Below, piece by piece: positions 28,374 to 38,910 of a stretch of 52,943 nucleotides of DNA. The number at the start of each line of letters is the position of its first letter. Position 1 is the stretch's first letter. Source of the stretch: Guyparkeria sp. (lineage in GTDB: Bacteria > Pseudomonadota > Gammaproteobacteria > Halothiobacillales > Halothiobacillaceae); the NCBI GenBank assembly GCA_024636755.1, contig JAGXGL010000057.1:1-52943 (forward strand). The letters run 5' to 3'. The position numbers were made by a program, and so were the translations under genes. Under the pieces are notes generated by a model. The model did no database searches and had not been told where the DNA came from. It saw nothing but the letters and a program-made list of their open reading frames with translations.

Positions 28374-29339
28374 TCAATGACGGGTGGACTCTGCCGGTGC
28401 GACGCTATCGCTGGTAAGCAATTGCTCGACATCGACCCGGTCAAAGCGATACAGGCTGCCACAGAAATCACAACGAATTTCGATCAGCTCCGACGTCTCC
28501 TCGCTGTCGAGTGTCTCTTCGAGTTCCTGCCGCCCCAGGCTCGCGAGCATCTGGCCGACACCCTCCCGGGTACAACCGCAGTTGAACGAAACGCGCGCCA
28601 CATCCTGGATGCGCAACGCCTCCTGGTGGAACAGCCGGTGCAGCAGTTCCGGCGCCGACACCGTTCGCATCTCCTGACGTCCCTGTTCACCGAGCAGGGT
28701 ATCCATCAGCTTGCCCACATGCTCGAAGCCCGACGCCGCGGCCCCGCGGCTCGGCATGATCCCGCCGGTCTCGGGCATTTGCTGGACGAGCATGCCCGCA
28801 GTCACATCGCCGGTGGCGCTCAGCACCAGTCGGGTCGGCAACTGCTCGGATTGCTGGAAATATCCCTCGATGGCGTTTTCCAGACCAGCACCGGCGATCG
28901 GGACCAGCGACTGGTACCGCGCGCCCTCGTCGGGCTCGATCGTCAACACCAATTGACCCCGGCCGAGTTGGTCCTCGAGATGATCGCCAGCAACGGCCAG
29001 ACGGTCGTCGTCCCACTTGGCCATGCAACGAAAGCGGCGATCGGAGGTCACCTGCACCACCAGCAGACTGATCGGGCCGCCTCCGGCGAACTGCATCACG
29101 AGACGTCCCTGGAACTTGAGGCTCGCGACCATTAGCACGGCCCCGGCGACGGCCTGTCCCAGCAGGCTCGCCACCGACGCCGGGTAGTCATGGTTCTCGA
29201 TCGCTGCCTGCCAGGTGGGCTCCAGGCGCAGGGAGACCCCGCGCACCCGCCCATCCTCGAAGGAAAAGCGGAACAGCTCGTCGCCCTGGGGCAGGTTGTG
29301 CCAATCGATGGATTCGGACTTGCCGGTCATTTCGCTCAT
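28374..29339 (-). CDS. hslO: Redox-regulated chaperone Hsp33
   Basis: 321 residues from the ATG at 29339 (GGGGGA site 6 bases upstream). Hsp33 is a cytoplasmic holdase switched on by oxidation and unfolding. The C-terminal zinc site is the CxC...CxxC set: FNCGCTREG and IRCDFCGSLY. The N-terminal domain carries FSFEDGRVRGVSLRL and LGQAVAGAVLMVASLKFQGRLVMQFAGGGPISLLVV. It follows gatB closely (the gatB stop is 29 bases upstream) and is followed 93 bases later by the phosphorylase-kinase-like gene. Confidence 0.96.
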   Translation of the reverse strand: MSEMTGKSESIDWHNLPQGDELFRFSFEDGRVRGVSLRLEPTWQAAIENHDYPASVASLLGQAVAGAVLMVASLKFQGRLVMQFAGGGPISLLVVQVTSDRRFRCMAKWDDDRLAVAGDHLEDQLGRGQLVLTIEPDEGARYQSLVPIAGAGLENAIEGYFQQSEQLPTRLVLSATGDVTAGMLVQQMPETGGIMPSRGAAASGFEHVGKLMDTLLGEQGRQEMRTVSAPELLHRLFHQEALRIQDVARVSFNCGCTREGVGQMLASLGRQELEETLDSEETSELIEIRCDFCGSLYRFDRVDVEQLLTSDSVAPAESTRH

Positions 29340-29368
29340 GGGGTTCCCCCGGGTTGCTGCACGACGGC

Positions 29369-30838
29369 TCAATCCCCGTCCAGGCGGCGCTTGAGCACGT
29401 CGTTGACCGCCTGCGGATTGGCCTTGCCCTTGGCCGCCTTCATCACCTGGCCGACGAAAAAGCCGAACAGCTTGTCCTTGCCGCCCCGATAGGCCTCGAC
29501 CTGGCCGGGGTTGGCGGCGATCACCTCGTCGACCATCGCCTCGATCGCCCCGGTGTCCGAGATCTGCTTGAGGCCGCGAGCCTCGATGATCTCGTCGACC
29601 GAGCCACCCTGCTCGGCCAGCGCCTCGAAGACCTCGCGACCGAGCTTGTTCGACAGCGTGCCATCGGCAATCCGTTCGAGCAGGTCGGCCAGTTTGTCGG
29701 CCGGGACGGGGCACGCGCCGATCTCGCACTCGAGCCGGTTGAGCAGTGCGGCGACCTCGCCCATCACCCAGTTCGCCGCCAGCTTGGCATCCGCACCCTC
29801 GCGGGCGACGACCGCCTCGAAGTACTCGGCCGTGGCGCGGCTCGAGGTGAGCACGCCGGCGTCATAAGCGCTCAGCCCGTACTCGGACTGGTAGCGCTCA
29901 GCCTTGGCATCCGGCAACTCGGGCAATTCGGCTCGCCAGGACTCGATGGTCTCGTCATCGACGACCACCGGCAGCAGGTCCGGGCAGGGGAAGTAGCGGT
30001 AGTCGTCCGCCTCTTCCTTGGTGCGCATCAGGCGGGTCTCGTCGCGATCCGGGTCGTACAGGCGCGTGGCCTGGACCACCTCGCCGCCGGTCTCGAGCAG
30101 GTCGATCTGGCGTTCGATCTCGAACTCGATCGCCCGCTGCAGAAAGCGGAATGAGTTGACGTTTTTGACCTCGGTGCGAGTCCCCAACGTCTCGTCGCCC
30201 TCGGGGCGCACGGAGACGTTGGCATCCACGCGGAACGAGCCTTCCTGCATGTTGCCGTCGCAGATGCCCAGGTACTGGACGATCGCGTGGACCTTGCGGG
30301 CATAGGCCACCGCCTGCTCGGGGTTGCGCATGTCCGGCTCGGAGACGATCTCGATCAGGGGCGTGCCGGCTCGGTTGAGATCGATGCCGGTCATGCCGTG
30401 GAAATCCTCGTGCAGCGACTTGCCGGCATCCTCCTCGAGGTGGGCGCGGGTCACGCGGATGGTGTCCTCGCGGGCCTGCTTGCCCTCACCGGTGGTCACC
30501 GTCACCGAGCCACCCACCACGATCGGCCGGGCCAGTTGCGTGGTCTGGTAGCCCTTGGGAAGATCCGGGTAGAAGTAGTTCTTGCGGTCAAAGCTCGAGA
30601 CCCGCGATATCTCGGCGTCGATGGCCAGGCCAAACAACGAGGCCATGCGCACCGCGCCCTCGTTGAGCACGGGCAACACGCCCGGCAAGCCGAGATCGAC
30701 GGCGCAGGCCTGCGCGTTGGGCTCGGCGCCGAAGGCGGTGGATGCCCCGGAGAAAATCTTCGACCGGGTGGCCAGCTGGGCGTGGATCTCCAGACCGATG
30801 ACCACTTCCCAGCCCGAAGGGATTGCGAATTGACTCAT
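29369..30838 (-). CDS. gatB: Asp/Glu-tRNA amidotransferase subunit B
   Basis: 489 residues. GatB activates misacylated Glu-tRNA(Gln) or Asp-tRNA(Asn) with ATP and transfers ammonia from GatA. The motifs [60 protein letters not shown] and [14 protein letters not shown] are typical, and the C-terminal YqeY/tRNA-binding domain is complete. Last of the gatC-gatA-gatB genes; gatA ends 11 bases upstream. Presence of GatCAB implies that at least one of glutaminyl- or asparaginyl-tRNA is made indirectly. Confidence 0.97.
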   Translation of the reverse strand: MSQFAIPSGWEVVIGLEIHAQLATRSKIFSGASTAFGAEPNAQACAVDLGLPGVLPVLNEGAVRMASLFGLAIDAEISRVSSFDRKNYFYPDLPKGYQTTQLARPIVVGGSVTVTTGEGKQAREDTIRVTRAHLEEDAGKSLHEDFHGMTGIDLNRAGTPLIEIVSEPDMRNPEQAVAYARKVHAIVQYLGICDGNMQEGSFRVDANVSVRPEGDETLGTRTEVKNVNSFRFLQRAIEFEIERQIDLLETGGEVVQATRLYDPDRDETRLMRTKEEADDYRYFPCPDLLPVVVDDETIESWRAELPELPDAKAERYQSEYGLSAYDAGVLTSSRATAEYFEAVVAREGADAKLAANWVMGEVAALLNRLECEIGACPVPADKLADLLERIADGTLSNKLGREVFEALAEQGGSVDEIIEARGLKQISDTGAIEAMVDEVIAANPGQVEAYRGGKDKLFGFFVGQVMKAAKGKANPQAVNDVLKRRLDGD

Positions 30839-30849
30839 TGGTGCTGTCC

Positions 30850-32340
30850 TTACCCTTCGCGGTTATCGTTGGCGGAGTCGGCAGCGAACGACGGCATGCG
30901 CTCATGCCAATCCACGCGCTGCTGATACTGATGCGCGACGTTGAGCAGTCGCGCCTCGTCGAAGTGCCGACCGATCAGTTGCAGACCGACCGGGCGACCC
31001 TCGACGAAACCGGCCGGCACCGACATGCCGGGCAGGCCGGCGAGATTCACCGGAATGGTGAAGATATCCTCGAGGTACATCTTGGCCGGATCGGCGCTGT
31101 GCGCACCGCGGTCGAAGGCCGGGGTGGGCGTGACCGGTCCGGCAATCACGTCGCACTGCTCGAAGGCGCGCTGGAAGTGGTCGGTGATCAGTCGACGGGC
31201 CTTCTGTGCACGGCGGTAGAACGCGTCGTAGTAACCGGCGGACAGTGCGTAGGTCCCCACCAGGATGCGGCGCTTGACCTCCGAACCAAAGCCCTCCGAG
31301 CGGGTGCGCTCGTAGAGGTCCTGCAGGTCCTTGGGGTCCTCGCAGCGGTAGCCAAAGCGCACGCCGTCGAAACGGGACAGGTTCGAGGAGGCCTCGGCCG
31401 GCGCGAGCAGGTAGTAGGCGGCCAACGCGATGTCGGCATCCGGCAGGTCAATCTCGACGGTTTCGGCACCGGCGGCCCGTAACTCGTCGATGGCCACCGT
31501 AACGGCATCACCCACGGCCGGGTCCAGCGCGTCCGAGAACCATTGCTTCGGGATGCCGACCCGCAGACCACGGATCGACTCGTCCAGGCCGGCGACGTAA
31601 TCCGGCACGGGCCGATCGGCCGAGGTGGAATCGCGTTCGTCGAACCCGGCCATCTCACCGAGCACCAGCGCGCAGTCGGCGGCTGACTTCGCGATCACGC
31701 CACCCTGATCAAAGCTCGAGGCATAGGCGATCATCCCGTAGCGAGAGACCCGCCCGTAGGTCGGCTTGATACCGGTCACGCCGCAGAAAGCAGCCGGCTG
31801 GCGAATCGAACCGCCGGTATCGGTGCCTGTGGCGAACGGCACCAGCCGGGCGGCGACCGCCGCGGCCGAACCGCCCGAGGAGCCACCCGGTACAGCGTTC
31901 GTATCCCAGGGGTTGGCCACCGCGCCAAAATGGCTGTTCTCGTTGGACGAGCCCATGGCGAACTCGTCCATGTTGGTCTTGCCCAGCAGCACCGCCCCGC
32001 TTTGAGTCAGACGCTCGTGGACGGTCGCATCGTAGGGCGCGACCCAGTCAGCGAGCATCCGCGAACCGCAGGTGGTGCGCGTGCCCTTGGCGCAGAAGAT
32101 GTCCTTGTGGACGAATGGAATGCCGGCAAGCCGTCCGGTGGACGACGCCGGCTCGACCGGCTCGACGCGGCTGACCAGGCTGTTGAGGGAGGGATCGATC
32201 GTCTCGATGCGCCGGGCAAAGACGGCGGCCAGATCGGCGACCGTGTACTCGCCGGCCGACAGCCCATTACGCAGTTGGGCAATCGAGGCGTTGATCAGCG
32301 CGGCATCCCCGCCGCGTTGCGGTGTATCACTCGTGGACAC
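30850..32340 (-). CDS. gatA: Asp/Glu-tRNA amidotransferase subunit A
   Basis: 496 residues, amidase-signature family; it releases ammonia from glutamine for GatB. The catalytic Lys-Ser-Ser triad is visible: Lys in [13 protein letters not shown] and the serines in [17 protein letters not shown] and [16 protein letters not shown] chose the GTG at 32340 because an AGGGGA site lies 9 bases upstream; a TTG at 32376 would add 12 residues. A 74-base gap follows gatC. Lacks nothing needed for activity. Confidence 0.97.
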   Translation of the reverse strand: MSTSDTPQRGGDAALINASIAQLRNGLSAGEYTVADLAAVFARRIETIDPSLNSLVSRVEPVEPASSTGRLAGIPFVHKDIFCAKGTRTTCGSRMLADWVAPYDATVHERLTQSGAVLLGKTNMDEFAMGSSNENSHFGAVANPWDTNAVPGGSSGGSAAAVAARLVPFATGTDTGGSIRQPAAFCGVTGIKPTYGRVSRYGMIAYASSFDQGGVIAKSAADCALVLGEMAGFDERDSTSADRPVPDYVAGLDESIRGLRVGIPKQWFSDALDPAVGDAVTVAIDELRAAGAETVEIDLPDADIALAAYYLLAPAEASSNLSRFDGVRFGYRCEDPKDLQDLYERTRSEGFGSEVKRRILVGTYALSAGYYDAFYRRAQKARRLITDHFQRAFEQCDVIAGPVTPTPAFDRGAHSADPAKMYLEDIFTIPVNLAGLPGMSVPAGFVEGRPVGLQLIGRHFDEARLLNVAHQYQQRVDWHERMPSFAADSANDNREG

Positions 32341-32414
32341 GTAAGGTGTTCCCCTGGCAGGCAATGTGGGCGTCAATACTCGACGCGGACCGGCTTGCGC
32401 CGACCGCAGGCGAT

Positions 32415-32702
32415 CTACTCGATGACCTTCGGCACAAGAAACAGGCCCTGCTCCTGGGCCGGCGCGCCGGCCATCAGGGTCTCGCGCTTATCGGTCTCGG
32501 TGACCGTGTCGGGGCGCAGTCGTTGTACCTGGTCGAGCGGGTGGGCCATCGGCTCGAGATCGTTGAGCCTTGGGTCGTCGAGACGACCGGCCTGTTCGAG
32601 AATGCCATTGAGATCCGAGCGCAATGCCTCGGTCCACTCCGGCTCGACGGCAATCCGGGCGAGATGCGCCACGGTTTGTAACTGATCATTGGTCAACGAC
32701 AT
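32415..32702 (-). CDS. gatC: Asp/Glu-tRNA amidotransferase subunit C
   Basis: 95 residues from the ATG at 32702, where a GAGGGG site is well spaced (the in-frame GTG at 32711 is too close to it). GatC is the small belt that stabilises GatA-GatB. Motifs are [10 protein letters not shown] near the N-terminus and [17 protein letters not shown] in the middle, with FLVPKVIE at the C-terminus. First gene of the gat operon, divergent from mreB. Confidence 0.95.
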   Translation of the reverse strand: MSLTNDQLQTVAHLARIAVEPEWTEALRSDLNGILEQAGRLDDPRLNDLEPMAHPLDQVQRLRPDTVTETDKRETLMAGAPAQEQGLFLVPKVIE

Positions 32703-34147
<1,445 letters not shown>

Positions 34148-34158
34148 CGGCGCCGGTC

Positions 34159-35124
34159 GTGGCGCTTTTCGATTCCCACCGTCCCGGCCTCAACCTGCTC
34201 CTGGTGCTGGCGGTGATCTCGATCGCCCTGATGAGCCTCGACCGGATCGGCACCCGCTGGGTCAGTCAGCTCGACCAGGGACTGGGCGGTGCCACCGACG
34301 GCATCGTCAAGGCCATTCACCAACCGGTGGTGATGGCGCGAGGCGTCGGCCAATGGTTTGTCGAGCACAGCGATCTCCAGGCGGAGGTCGAGCGCCTGCA
34401 TGAAGAAAACATGCTCCTCCGTGGCCAAATGCAGCAGTTCGTCGCGTTGCAGCGCGAAGTCGACGAGTTGCGCGCCATGCTTGACGGCGAGGCCAGCACG
34501 ATCCCGGGCGTGCTGCTTGCCCGTCGCGTCGGTCACCCCCCCAGTCTGCACGGCAATCTGTTCACCATCGGCCGCGGCCACGGCGACGACGTGCGTCCCG
34601 GCGACCCGGTCATCGATGCGTACGGGGTGGTCGGTCAGATCCTGCGCAGCACGCGCAGCGGCGCGACCGTCATCCAACTGACCTCGCGCGACCACATCCT
34701 CTCGGTCATCCTGGGCGACACGGGTCGCACCACCCTGCTCCGCGGCACCGGCAACCGTCAGTTGATTGCCGAGCGTGTGCCCGAGCGCACCGCCATCGAA
34801 CCCGGCGACCTGCTGAGCACCTCCGGCATCGACACCGCCTTTCCGCGCGGCTACCCGGTGGCACGAGTGACCGACATCGAGATGGACGAGGCCCAGGGCT
34901 TTATCCGGCTGATCGCCGAACCGGTGGCCGATCTCGAGCGTCTCGATCACGTCCTCGTGATCACTGAGGCGCCGGACGCACCGCCCGACCCGAGTTCCGC
35001 ATCCGATTCCGTCCTCGAGCACCCAACCATCACGCCACCCACCGATGGCCACACCGCCGACGAGTCCACGGCAGCCGATGTCCCGGCTGCCACGGGAGCC
35101 ACGGGAGCCACTGATGACGACTAG
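34159..35124 (+). CDS. mreC: Rod shape-determining protein MreC
   Basis: 321 residues starting at a GTG. A membrane helix (LNLLLVLAVISIALMSL, about 11-27) is followed by a coiled coil (about 65-110, DLQAEVERLHEENMLLRGQMQQF) and the two beta-domains of periplasmic MreC (SPS-like GDPVIDAYGVVGQILRS; GDLLSTSGIDTAFPRGYPVARVT). The C-terminal 45 residues are an acidic Pro/Ala/Thr-rich tail. MreC couples MreB to RodA/PBP2; mrdA/mrdB are not in this window. Overlaps mreD by 11 bases. Confidence 0.95.
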   Translation: MALFDSHRPGLNLLLVLAVISIALMSLDRIGTRWVSQLDQGLGGATDGIVKAIHQPVVMARGVGQWFVEHSDLQAEVERLHEENMLLRGQMQQFVALQREVDELRAMLDGEASTIPGVLLARRVGHPPSLHGNLFTIGRGHGDDVRPGDPVIDAYGVVGQILRSTRSGATVIQLTSRDHILSVILGDTGRTTLLRGTGNRQLIAERVPERTAIEPGDLLSTSGIDTAFPRGYPVARVTDIEMDEAQGFIRLIAEPVADLERLDHVLVITEAPDAPPDPSSASDSVLEHPTITPPTDGHTADESTAADVPAATGATGATDDD

Positions 35125-35587
35125 TTGGTTTGCCATCATCCTGACCAGCATCGCGGCGCTGGCATTGACCCTGTTGCCCCTGCCCGCGACGATGCAGGTG
35201 CACAATCCTCAGTGGCTGCTTCTCACGGTCATCTTCTGGTCGCTCTATCGCCCGGCGCAGGCGGGGCTGATCTACGCCTGGATCGCCGGCCTGATGCTCG
35301 ATGTGGCGACCAATGGCCTGCTGGGCCTCAACGCCCTGCTGTTCACGATGACGGCCTTCCTCTTTCTGTCGTTGCGCCAGCGATTCGGGGTGGCGCCACT
35401 GCTGTCTCAAGCCCTGGTGATCGCGGGCTTCACCCTGGGCTATCTGATGGTGGCCCTGTGGGTGGAAGGCGTGGCCACCGATCTGGTGTCCATGGCCACC
35501 TACCTGTCACGCGCAATCAGCAATCTCGCGGCCTGGCCCGTGGTGTTCTTCCTGCTCAGCCGATTCGCTCGCATCTCCGAGCGCTGA
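35114..35587 (+). CDS. mreD: Rod shape-determining protein MreD
   Basis: 157 residues from the ATG at 35114, which has a GGGAG site. A polytopic membrane protein with about five hydrophobic segments (FAIILTSIAALALTLLPLP, WLLLTVIFWSLYRPAQAGLIYAWIAGLMLDV, LLFTMTAFLFLSL and others). The motif PAQAGLIYAWIAGLMLDVATNGLLG is typical of MreD. The start lies within the end of mreC, indicating translational coupling. Convergent with dgkA: the two stops are 12 bases apart and no terminator is visible between them. Confidence 0.93.
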   Translation: MTTSWFAIILTSIAALALTLLPLPATMQVHNPQWLLLTVIFWSLYRPAQAGLIYAWIAGLMLDVATNGLLGLNALLFTMTAFLFLSLRQRFGVAPLLSQALVIAGFTLGYLMVALWVEGVATDLVSMATYLSRAISNLAAWPVVFFLLSRFARISER

Positions 35588-35599
35588 CGCGGCATCGTT

Positions 35600-35962
35600 T
35601 CAGTCGAACAGCAGGAATCCCCAGACCACCGCGGCGATCACGATCGCCATCAGGACGGCCGCCGAGCCGACATCCTTGGCGCGCCCCGACAACTTGTGTG
35701 GATCGTGGCCGATGCGATCGACCACCGCCTCGATGCCGGTGTTGAGCAACTCCACCATCAACACCTGGAGCACCACCGCAATCAGCACGGCTCGCTCCAG
35801 CGCACTCTCGCCAACGAACCACGCCAGCGGCACGGTCAACATCACGACCACGACTTCCTGCCGGAAGGCCTCTTCCTTGCGCCAGGCCGCGCGCAACCCT
35901 TGCAGGGAATAGCGCAGCGCGTACCACACGCGCCGCAGCCCGTAGTTCTGTTCGGATGCCAT
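35600..35962 (-). CDS. dgkA: Diacylglycerol kinase
   Basis: 120 residues from the ATG at 35962 (GGGAG site 8 bases upstream; the frame extends to 36025 without family match). A small trimeric inner-membrane kinase with three membrane helices that recycles diacylglycerol to phosphatidic acid. Conserved segments are YSLQGLRAAWRKEEAFRQE near the N-terminus and ELLNTGIEAVVDRIG, the catalytic signature. It follows gcvH after about 70 bases on the same strand. Confidence 0.95.
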   Translation of the reverse strand: MASEQNYGLRRVWYALRYSLQGLRAAWRKEEAFRQEVVVVMLTVPLAWFVGESALERAVLIAVVLQVLMVELLNTGIEAVVDRIGHDPHKLSGRAKDVGSAAVLMAIVIAAVVWGFLLFD

Positions 35963-36031
35963 GAGTTTGTCTCCCGGCTGAGGGGCGAGCGAACCGTCCA
36001 CGACGGCTCGCCGGTGCAGCGCCAAAGGCGG

Positions 36032-36412
36032 TCAGTCGGTTGACTCGAGCATCCGACCGTACTCGTCCGGGCTCATCCACTCGGCCGGCTCGCCTTCCAT
36101 GCGGATCTTCAGGATCCAGCCCTCATCGAGCGGATCGTCGTTGATCAGCTCCGGGCTGTCCTCGAGCGCCTCGTTGATCTCGAGCACCTCGCCGTCCACC
36201 GGGCAGAGTACGTCGGAAGCCGCCTTGACCGACTCGAGCGTGGCGCAGGGCGCGCCTTCGGAGACCGCCTGCCCCACGTCGGGCAGATCGGCGAACACCA
36301 CGTCGCCCAGCATTTCCTGCCCCTGCTCGGTCACCCCCACCGTGATCACGTCGTCTTCGACCGTGTACCACTCGTGGGTTTCGCCGTAGCGCCGATCCTG
36401 CAGAATTTCCAT
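36032..36412 (-). CDS. gcvH: Glycine cleavage system H protein
   Basis: 126 residues. The lipoyl-lysine site is in ATLESVKAASDV (K near residue 64), with GVTEQGQEMLGDVVFADLP before and NEALEDSPELINDDP after it. The H protein carries the aminomethyl group between the P, T and L proteins. No gcvP or gcvT is near, so it stands alone with dgkA. In some sulfur oxidisers GcvH-like lipoyl proteins serve other complexes, but this sequence looks like ordinary GcvH. A GGAG site is spaced 6 bases before the ATG. The 5' gap is shared with the divergent TonB receptor. Confidence 0.95.
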   Translation of the reverse strand: MEILQDRRYGETHEWYTVEDDVITVGVTEQGQEMLGDVVFADLPDVGQAVSEGAPCATLESVKAASDVLCPVDGEVLEINEALEDSPELINDDPLDEGWILKIRMEGEPAEWMSPDEYGRMLESTD

Positions 36413-36502
36413 GGGCGACTCCTTCGTCGGGTTAAGCGGATAAACAGGCCCGCGATTCTGGCATAAACCGCCAACCTTCTCGATTGTCTCTCATCGCCCG
36501 AT

Positions 36503-36536
36503 TGCGGCATATGCCACAACGCATGCGGCATCTGCC
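36503..36536. promoter_or_regulatory. Direct repeats with palindrome upstream of the copper receptor
   Basis: TGCGGCATATGCC (36503-36515) is repeated as TGCGGCATCTGCC (36524-36536), 12 of 13 bases identical and exactly 21 bases apart, two helical turns. The first copy is also the centre of an 18-base near-perfect palindrome, TTGCGGCATATGCCACAA (36502-36519). It sits in the 241-base divergent gap between gcvH and the receptor gene, 118 bases before the receptor start. This is what a two-site operator looks like. The binding factor is not known to me, and gcvH could be the target instead. Confidence 0.55.
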
Positions 36537-36653
36537 CCATTCCAGGGGTCACCGATAACCGTAAATCAATAGCTTACCGGTGGCCCGTTTCCTGCTGTGT
36601 AGGGCGGCAACCCGTCCCGCCATACCGACAACACAGTGAGGAACGATTCCCGC

Positions 36654-38714
36654 ATGACTGCCGCTCGCCTGCATCACCGCCCCACTCGTCTGCACGCCAC
36701 CATTCTGGTTAGCCTCGCCAACCTGGCCACCATCGCAGCCGGCACCCAGCCCGCCGCCGCTCAGGGTCTGGACACGATCCTGATTACCGCCCCGGAACCG
36801 GTGGCGATCGACCAACCGGTCACGCTGACGGCCGAGGACACGGCGCCACGCGCCGACCTGGCCGAAGTACTCCGCGAGATCAACGGTGTCAACGCCGGAC
36901 GCATGTCCGGTCATGGTCTGGACCCGATCATCCGCGGGCAGCGTGAACACCAGCTCAACGTGCTGCTCGACGGGGCGGGCATCGCCAACGCCTGCCCGAA
37001 CCGCATGGACCCGCCCACCAGTTTCGGCAATCTGGCCGGCTACGACACCGTCGAGGTGCGCAAGGGCGTGACCACGCTGACCCGCGGACCGGGGGGTAGC
37101 GGCGGCAGCATCGAGCTCACCCGCAACACCTTCGAACGTGCCGCTGAAACCGGCATCCAATCTCGGTTCGGCTTTGCCACCAGCAGCAACGGCCTGACCG
37201 ACCAGGGCAGCGCCGACGTGCTGATGAGCAACGGCCATGCCTACGCCCGAGTGATCGGCCAGATCGCCAACGGCGAAAATTACGAGGATGGTGAGGGCAA
37301 CGGGGTGCCGTCGTCATTCAAGCAGCGCAGCGGCACCATCATCGGCGGCTACCGCGTCAGTGACGAGACCGGCATCGAGGTGTCGATCGACCGCAACCGC
37401 ATGCTCGACACCCGCTATGCCGGCACCGGCATGGACTCGATATTCGACAACGCCACCATCTATCGCCTCGACGGCCGGCTGGGGGATCTCGACGGCCCGG
37501 TCGACACGCTGCGCCTGGAGGTCTCGCGCGCCAATGTCGACCATCTCATGGACAACTACAGCCTGCGCGAGTTGACCGCCCCCATGCGGATGGAGGCCCC
37601 GGCGGAGTCCCACACCACCACCGCCCGCCTGACCGCGTCCTCACGCATCAACGGGGTCGAAATCGATTACGGCCTCGACTTCCAGCGCGTGCAGCAAGAC
37701 GCCCAGGCGGTCAATGCGATGACCGACATGCTCATGTTTCGCCAATGGCCGGATGGCCAGACGGACCAGGTGGGGGCTTTCCTGGAAGGTGACTGGGAAC
37801 TGGATGACCGCAACGTGATACGCGCCGGCCTGCGAGTCGATCGCTTCGACAGCGAGATCGATTCCAGCCTAGACAAGGGCATTGCCACCCACATGAAGGT
37901 CCCGGCCGCCATCCGCGCTGCGGCGACCGAGACCAAGAGCGACACCGAGATCGGTGCCCTGCTTCGCTACAGCCATACCTTTGACTCGAACCTCTCCGGC
38001 CACGTCGGCATCAGCCGCACCGCGGTCGCCGCCAACCTGACCCAGAAGTACTTCACCCTGTTGATGAACGGCATGCTGGCGAAGGTGGGCAACCCGGACC
38101 TGGAACCGGAAATCCATCACCAGATCGAGACAGGTCTGTCGTGGCAGAACAAGCGACTGTTAACAAACGCCAACCTGTACGTCGATCAGGTCGACAACTA
38201 CATCCTGCAGGACCGGCAGATCGCGGGCCTGATGCCGATGACCACGACCTATCGCAATGTCGACGCCCGCCTCTACGGTGGCGAGCTCGACCTGCGTTAT
38301 GCCGTGACCGACTGGCTGGCGACCGAGGCGCAGCTGGCCTACGTCCGTGGGCGCAACACCAGCGACTCGCGCGACCTGCCGCAGATCCCGCCGCTGTCCG
38401 GCAACCTCGGGGTGCGCGCCGAGCGAGGGGCGCTGGACGCCGCCGTAATCATGCGCTGGGCGGCTCGAGCCGAGGCCATCGACAAACAGAGCGGACTGGA
38501 CACCACGGAAACGGCCGGATACGCCGTGCTCGATCTCAATGCGGGCTATGCCCTCAGCAAGAACTGGCGGCTGGAGGCCGGAGTCGACAACGTCTTCGAC
38601 CGCACCTACGCCCAACACGTCAACCGGGCCTACAGCGGCGCATTCGGTGACCCGACCGCCCGGATCAACGAGCCGGGACGCACCGTTTGGGCACGTCTCA
38701 CTGCGACCTTCTGA
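36654..38714 (+). CDS. oprC: TonB-dependent outer-membrane copper receptor, OprC type
   Basis: 686 residues from the ATG at 36654 with a signal peptide ending near QPAAAQG. A TonB box-like stretch and plug domain follow (LAEVLREINGVNAGRMSGHGLDPIIRGQ; LDGAGIANACPNRMDPPTSFGNL; YDTVEVRKGVTTLTRGPGGSGGSIEL), then a 22-strand barrel ending in FGDPTARINEPGRTVWARLTATF. The plug has CPNRM (C114, M118), the CxxxM copper ligand pair of Pseudomonas OprC, and the neighbouring MDPP motif is typical of this subfamily. Its role is therefore import of copper, or of a copper carrier, across the outer membrane. A GAGGAA site lies 10 bases upstream. A GTG six codons upstream is less likely. Two hairpin terminators follow. 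Confidence 0.85.
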   Translation: MTAARLHHRPTRLHATILVSLANLATIAAGTQPAAAQGLDTILITAPEPVAIDQPVTLTAEDTAPRADLAEVLREINGVNAGRMSGHGLDPIIRGQREHQLNVLLDGAGIANACPNRMDPPTSFGNLAGYDTVEVRKGVTTLTRGPGGSGGSIELTRNTFERAAETGIQSRFGFATSSNGLTDQGSADVLMSNGHAYARVIGQIANGENYEDGEGNGVPSSFKQRSGTIIGGYRVSDETGIEVSIDRNRMLDTRYAGTGMDSIFDNATIYRLDGRLGDLDGPVDTLRLEVSRANVDHLMDNYSLRELTAPMRMEAPAESHTTTARLTASSRINGVEIDYGLDFQRVQQDAQAVNAMTDMLMFRQWPDGQTDQVGAFLEGDWELDDRNVIRAGLRVDRFDSEIDSSLDKGIATHMKVPAAIRAAATETKSDTEIGALLRYSHTFDSNLSGHVGISRTAVAANLTQKYFTLLMNGMLAKVGNPDLEPEIHHQIETGLSWQNKRLLTNANLYVDQVDNYILQDRQIAGLMPMTTTYRNVDARLYGGELDLRYAVTDWLATEAQLAYVRGRNTSDSRDLPQIPPLSGNLGVRAERGALDAAVIMRWAARAEAIDKQSGLDTTETAGYAVLDLNAGYALSKNWRLEAGVDNVFDRTYAQHVNRAYSGAFGDPTARINEPGRTVWARLTATF

Positions 38715-38733
38715 CCCCCTTTACCTCCAGACT

Positions 38734-38780
38734 GCCACGCGACAGCGTGGCCTTGCGGCAGCTTCGGCTGCCGTTTTTTT
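38734..38780 (+). terminator. Tandem hairpins terminating the copper receptor gene
   Basis: GCCACGC-GACA-GCGTGGC (38734-38751) is followed by CGGCAGC-TTCG-GCTGCCG (38756-38773) and seven T residues. The second is a textbook intrinsic terminator with a UUCG tetraloop; the first is a 7 bp hairpin just before it. Confidence 0.9.
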
Positions 38781-38841
38781 GGGGCGCAACGGGACGGGCG
38801 ACGACATCAATAACTAGGCCCCATCGCAACGCGACCAACGC

Positions 38842-38879
38842 AAAGGCCCCGTCTCAGACAATGCCGAGACGGGGCCTTT
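38842..38879 (-). terminator. Terminator for the sigma-54 activator gene
   Basis: A perfect 14 bp stem AAAGGCCCCGTCTC / GAGACGGGGCCTTT with a 10-base loop lies 31 bases beyond the stop of the minus-strand activator gene. The T run is short (three), so it may act weakly, or as a bidirectional backup for the receptor terminator. Confidence 0.75.
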
Positions 38880-38910
38880 AGGATTCGAGACAAGATCCGT
38901 TGGTCAGTCG

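Noticed and set aside
36413-36653. Glycine or cobalamin riboswitch upstream of gcvH or the TonB receptor
   Set aside because: No glycine-aptamer core or B12-box-like sequence on either strand; the only structured feature is the direct repeat.
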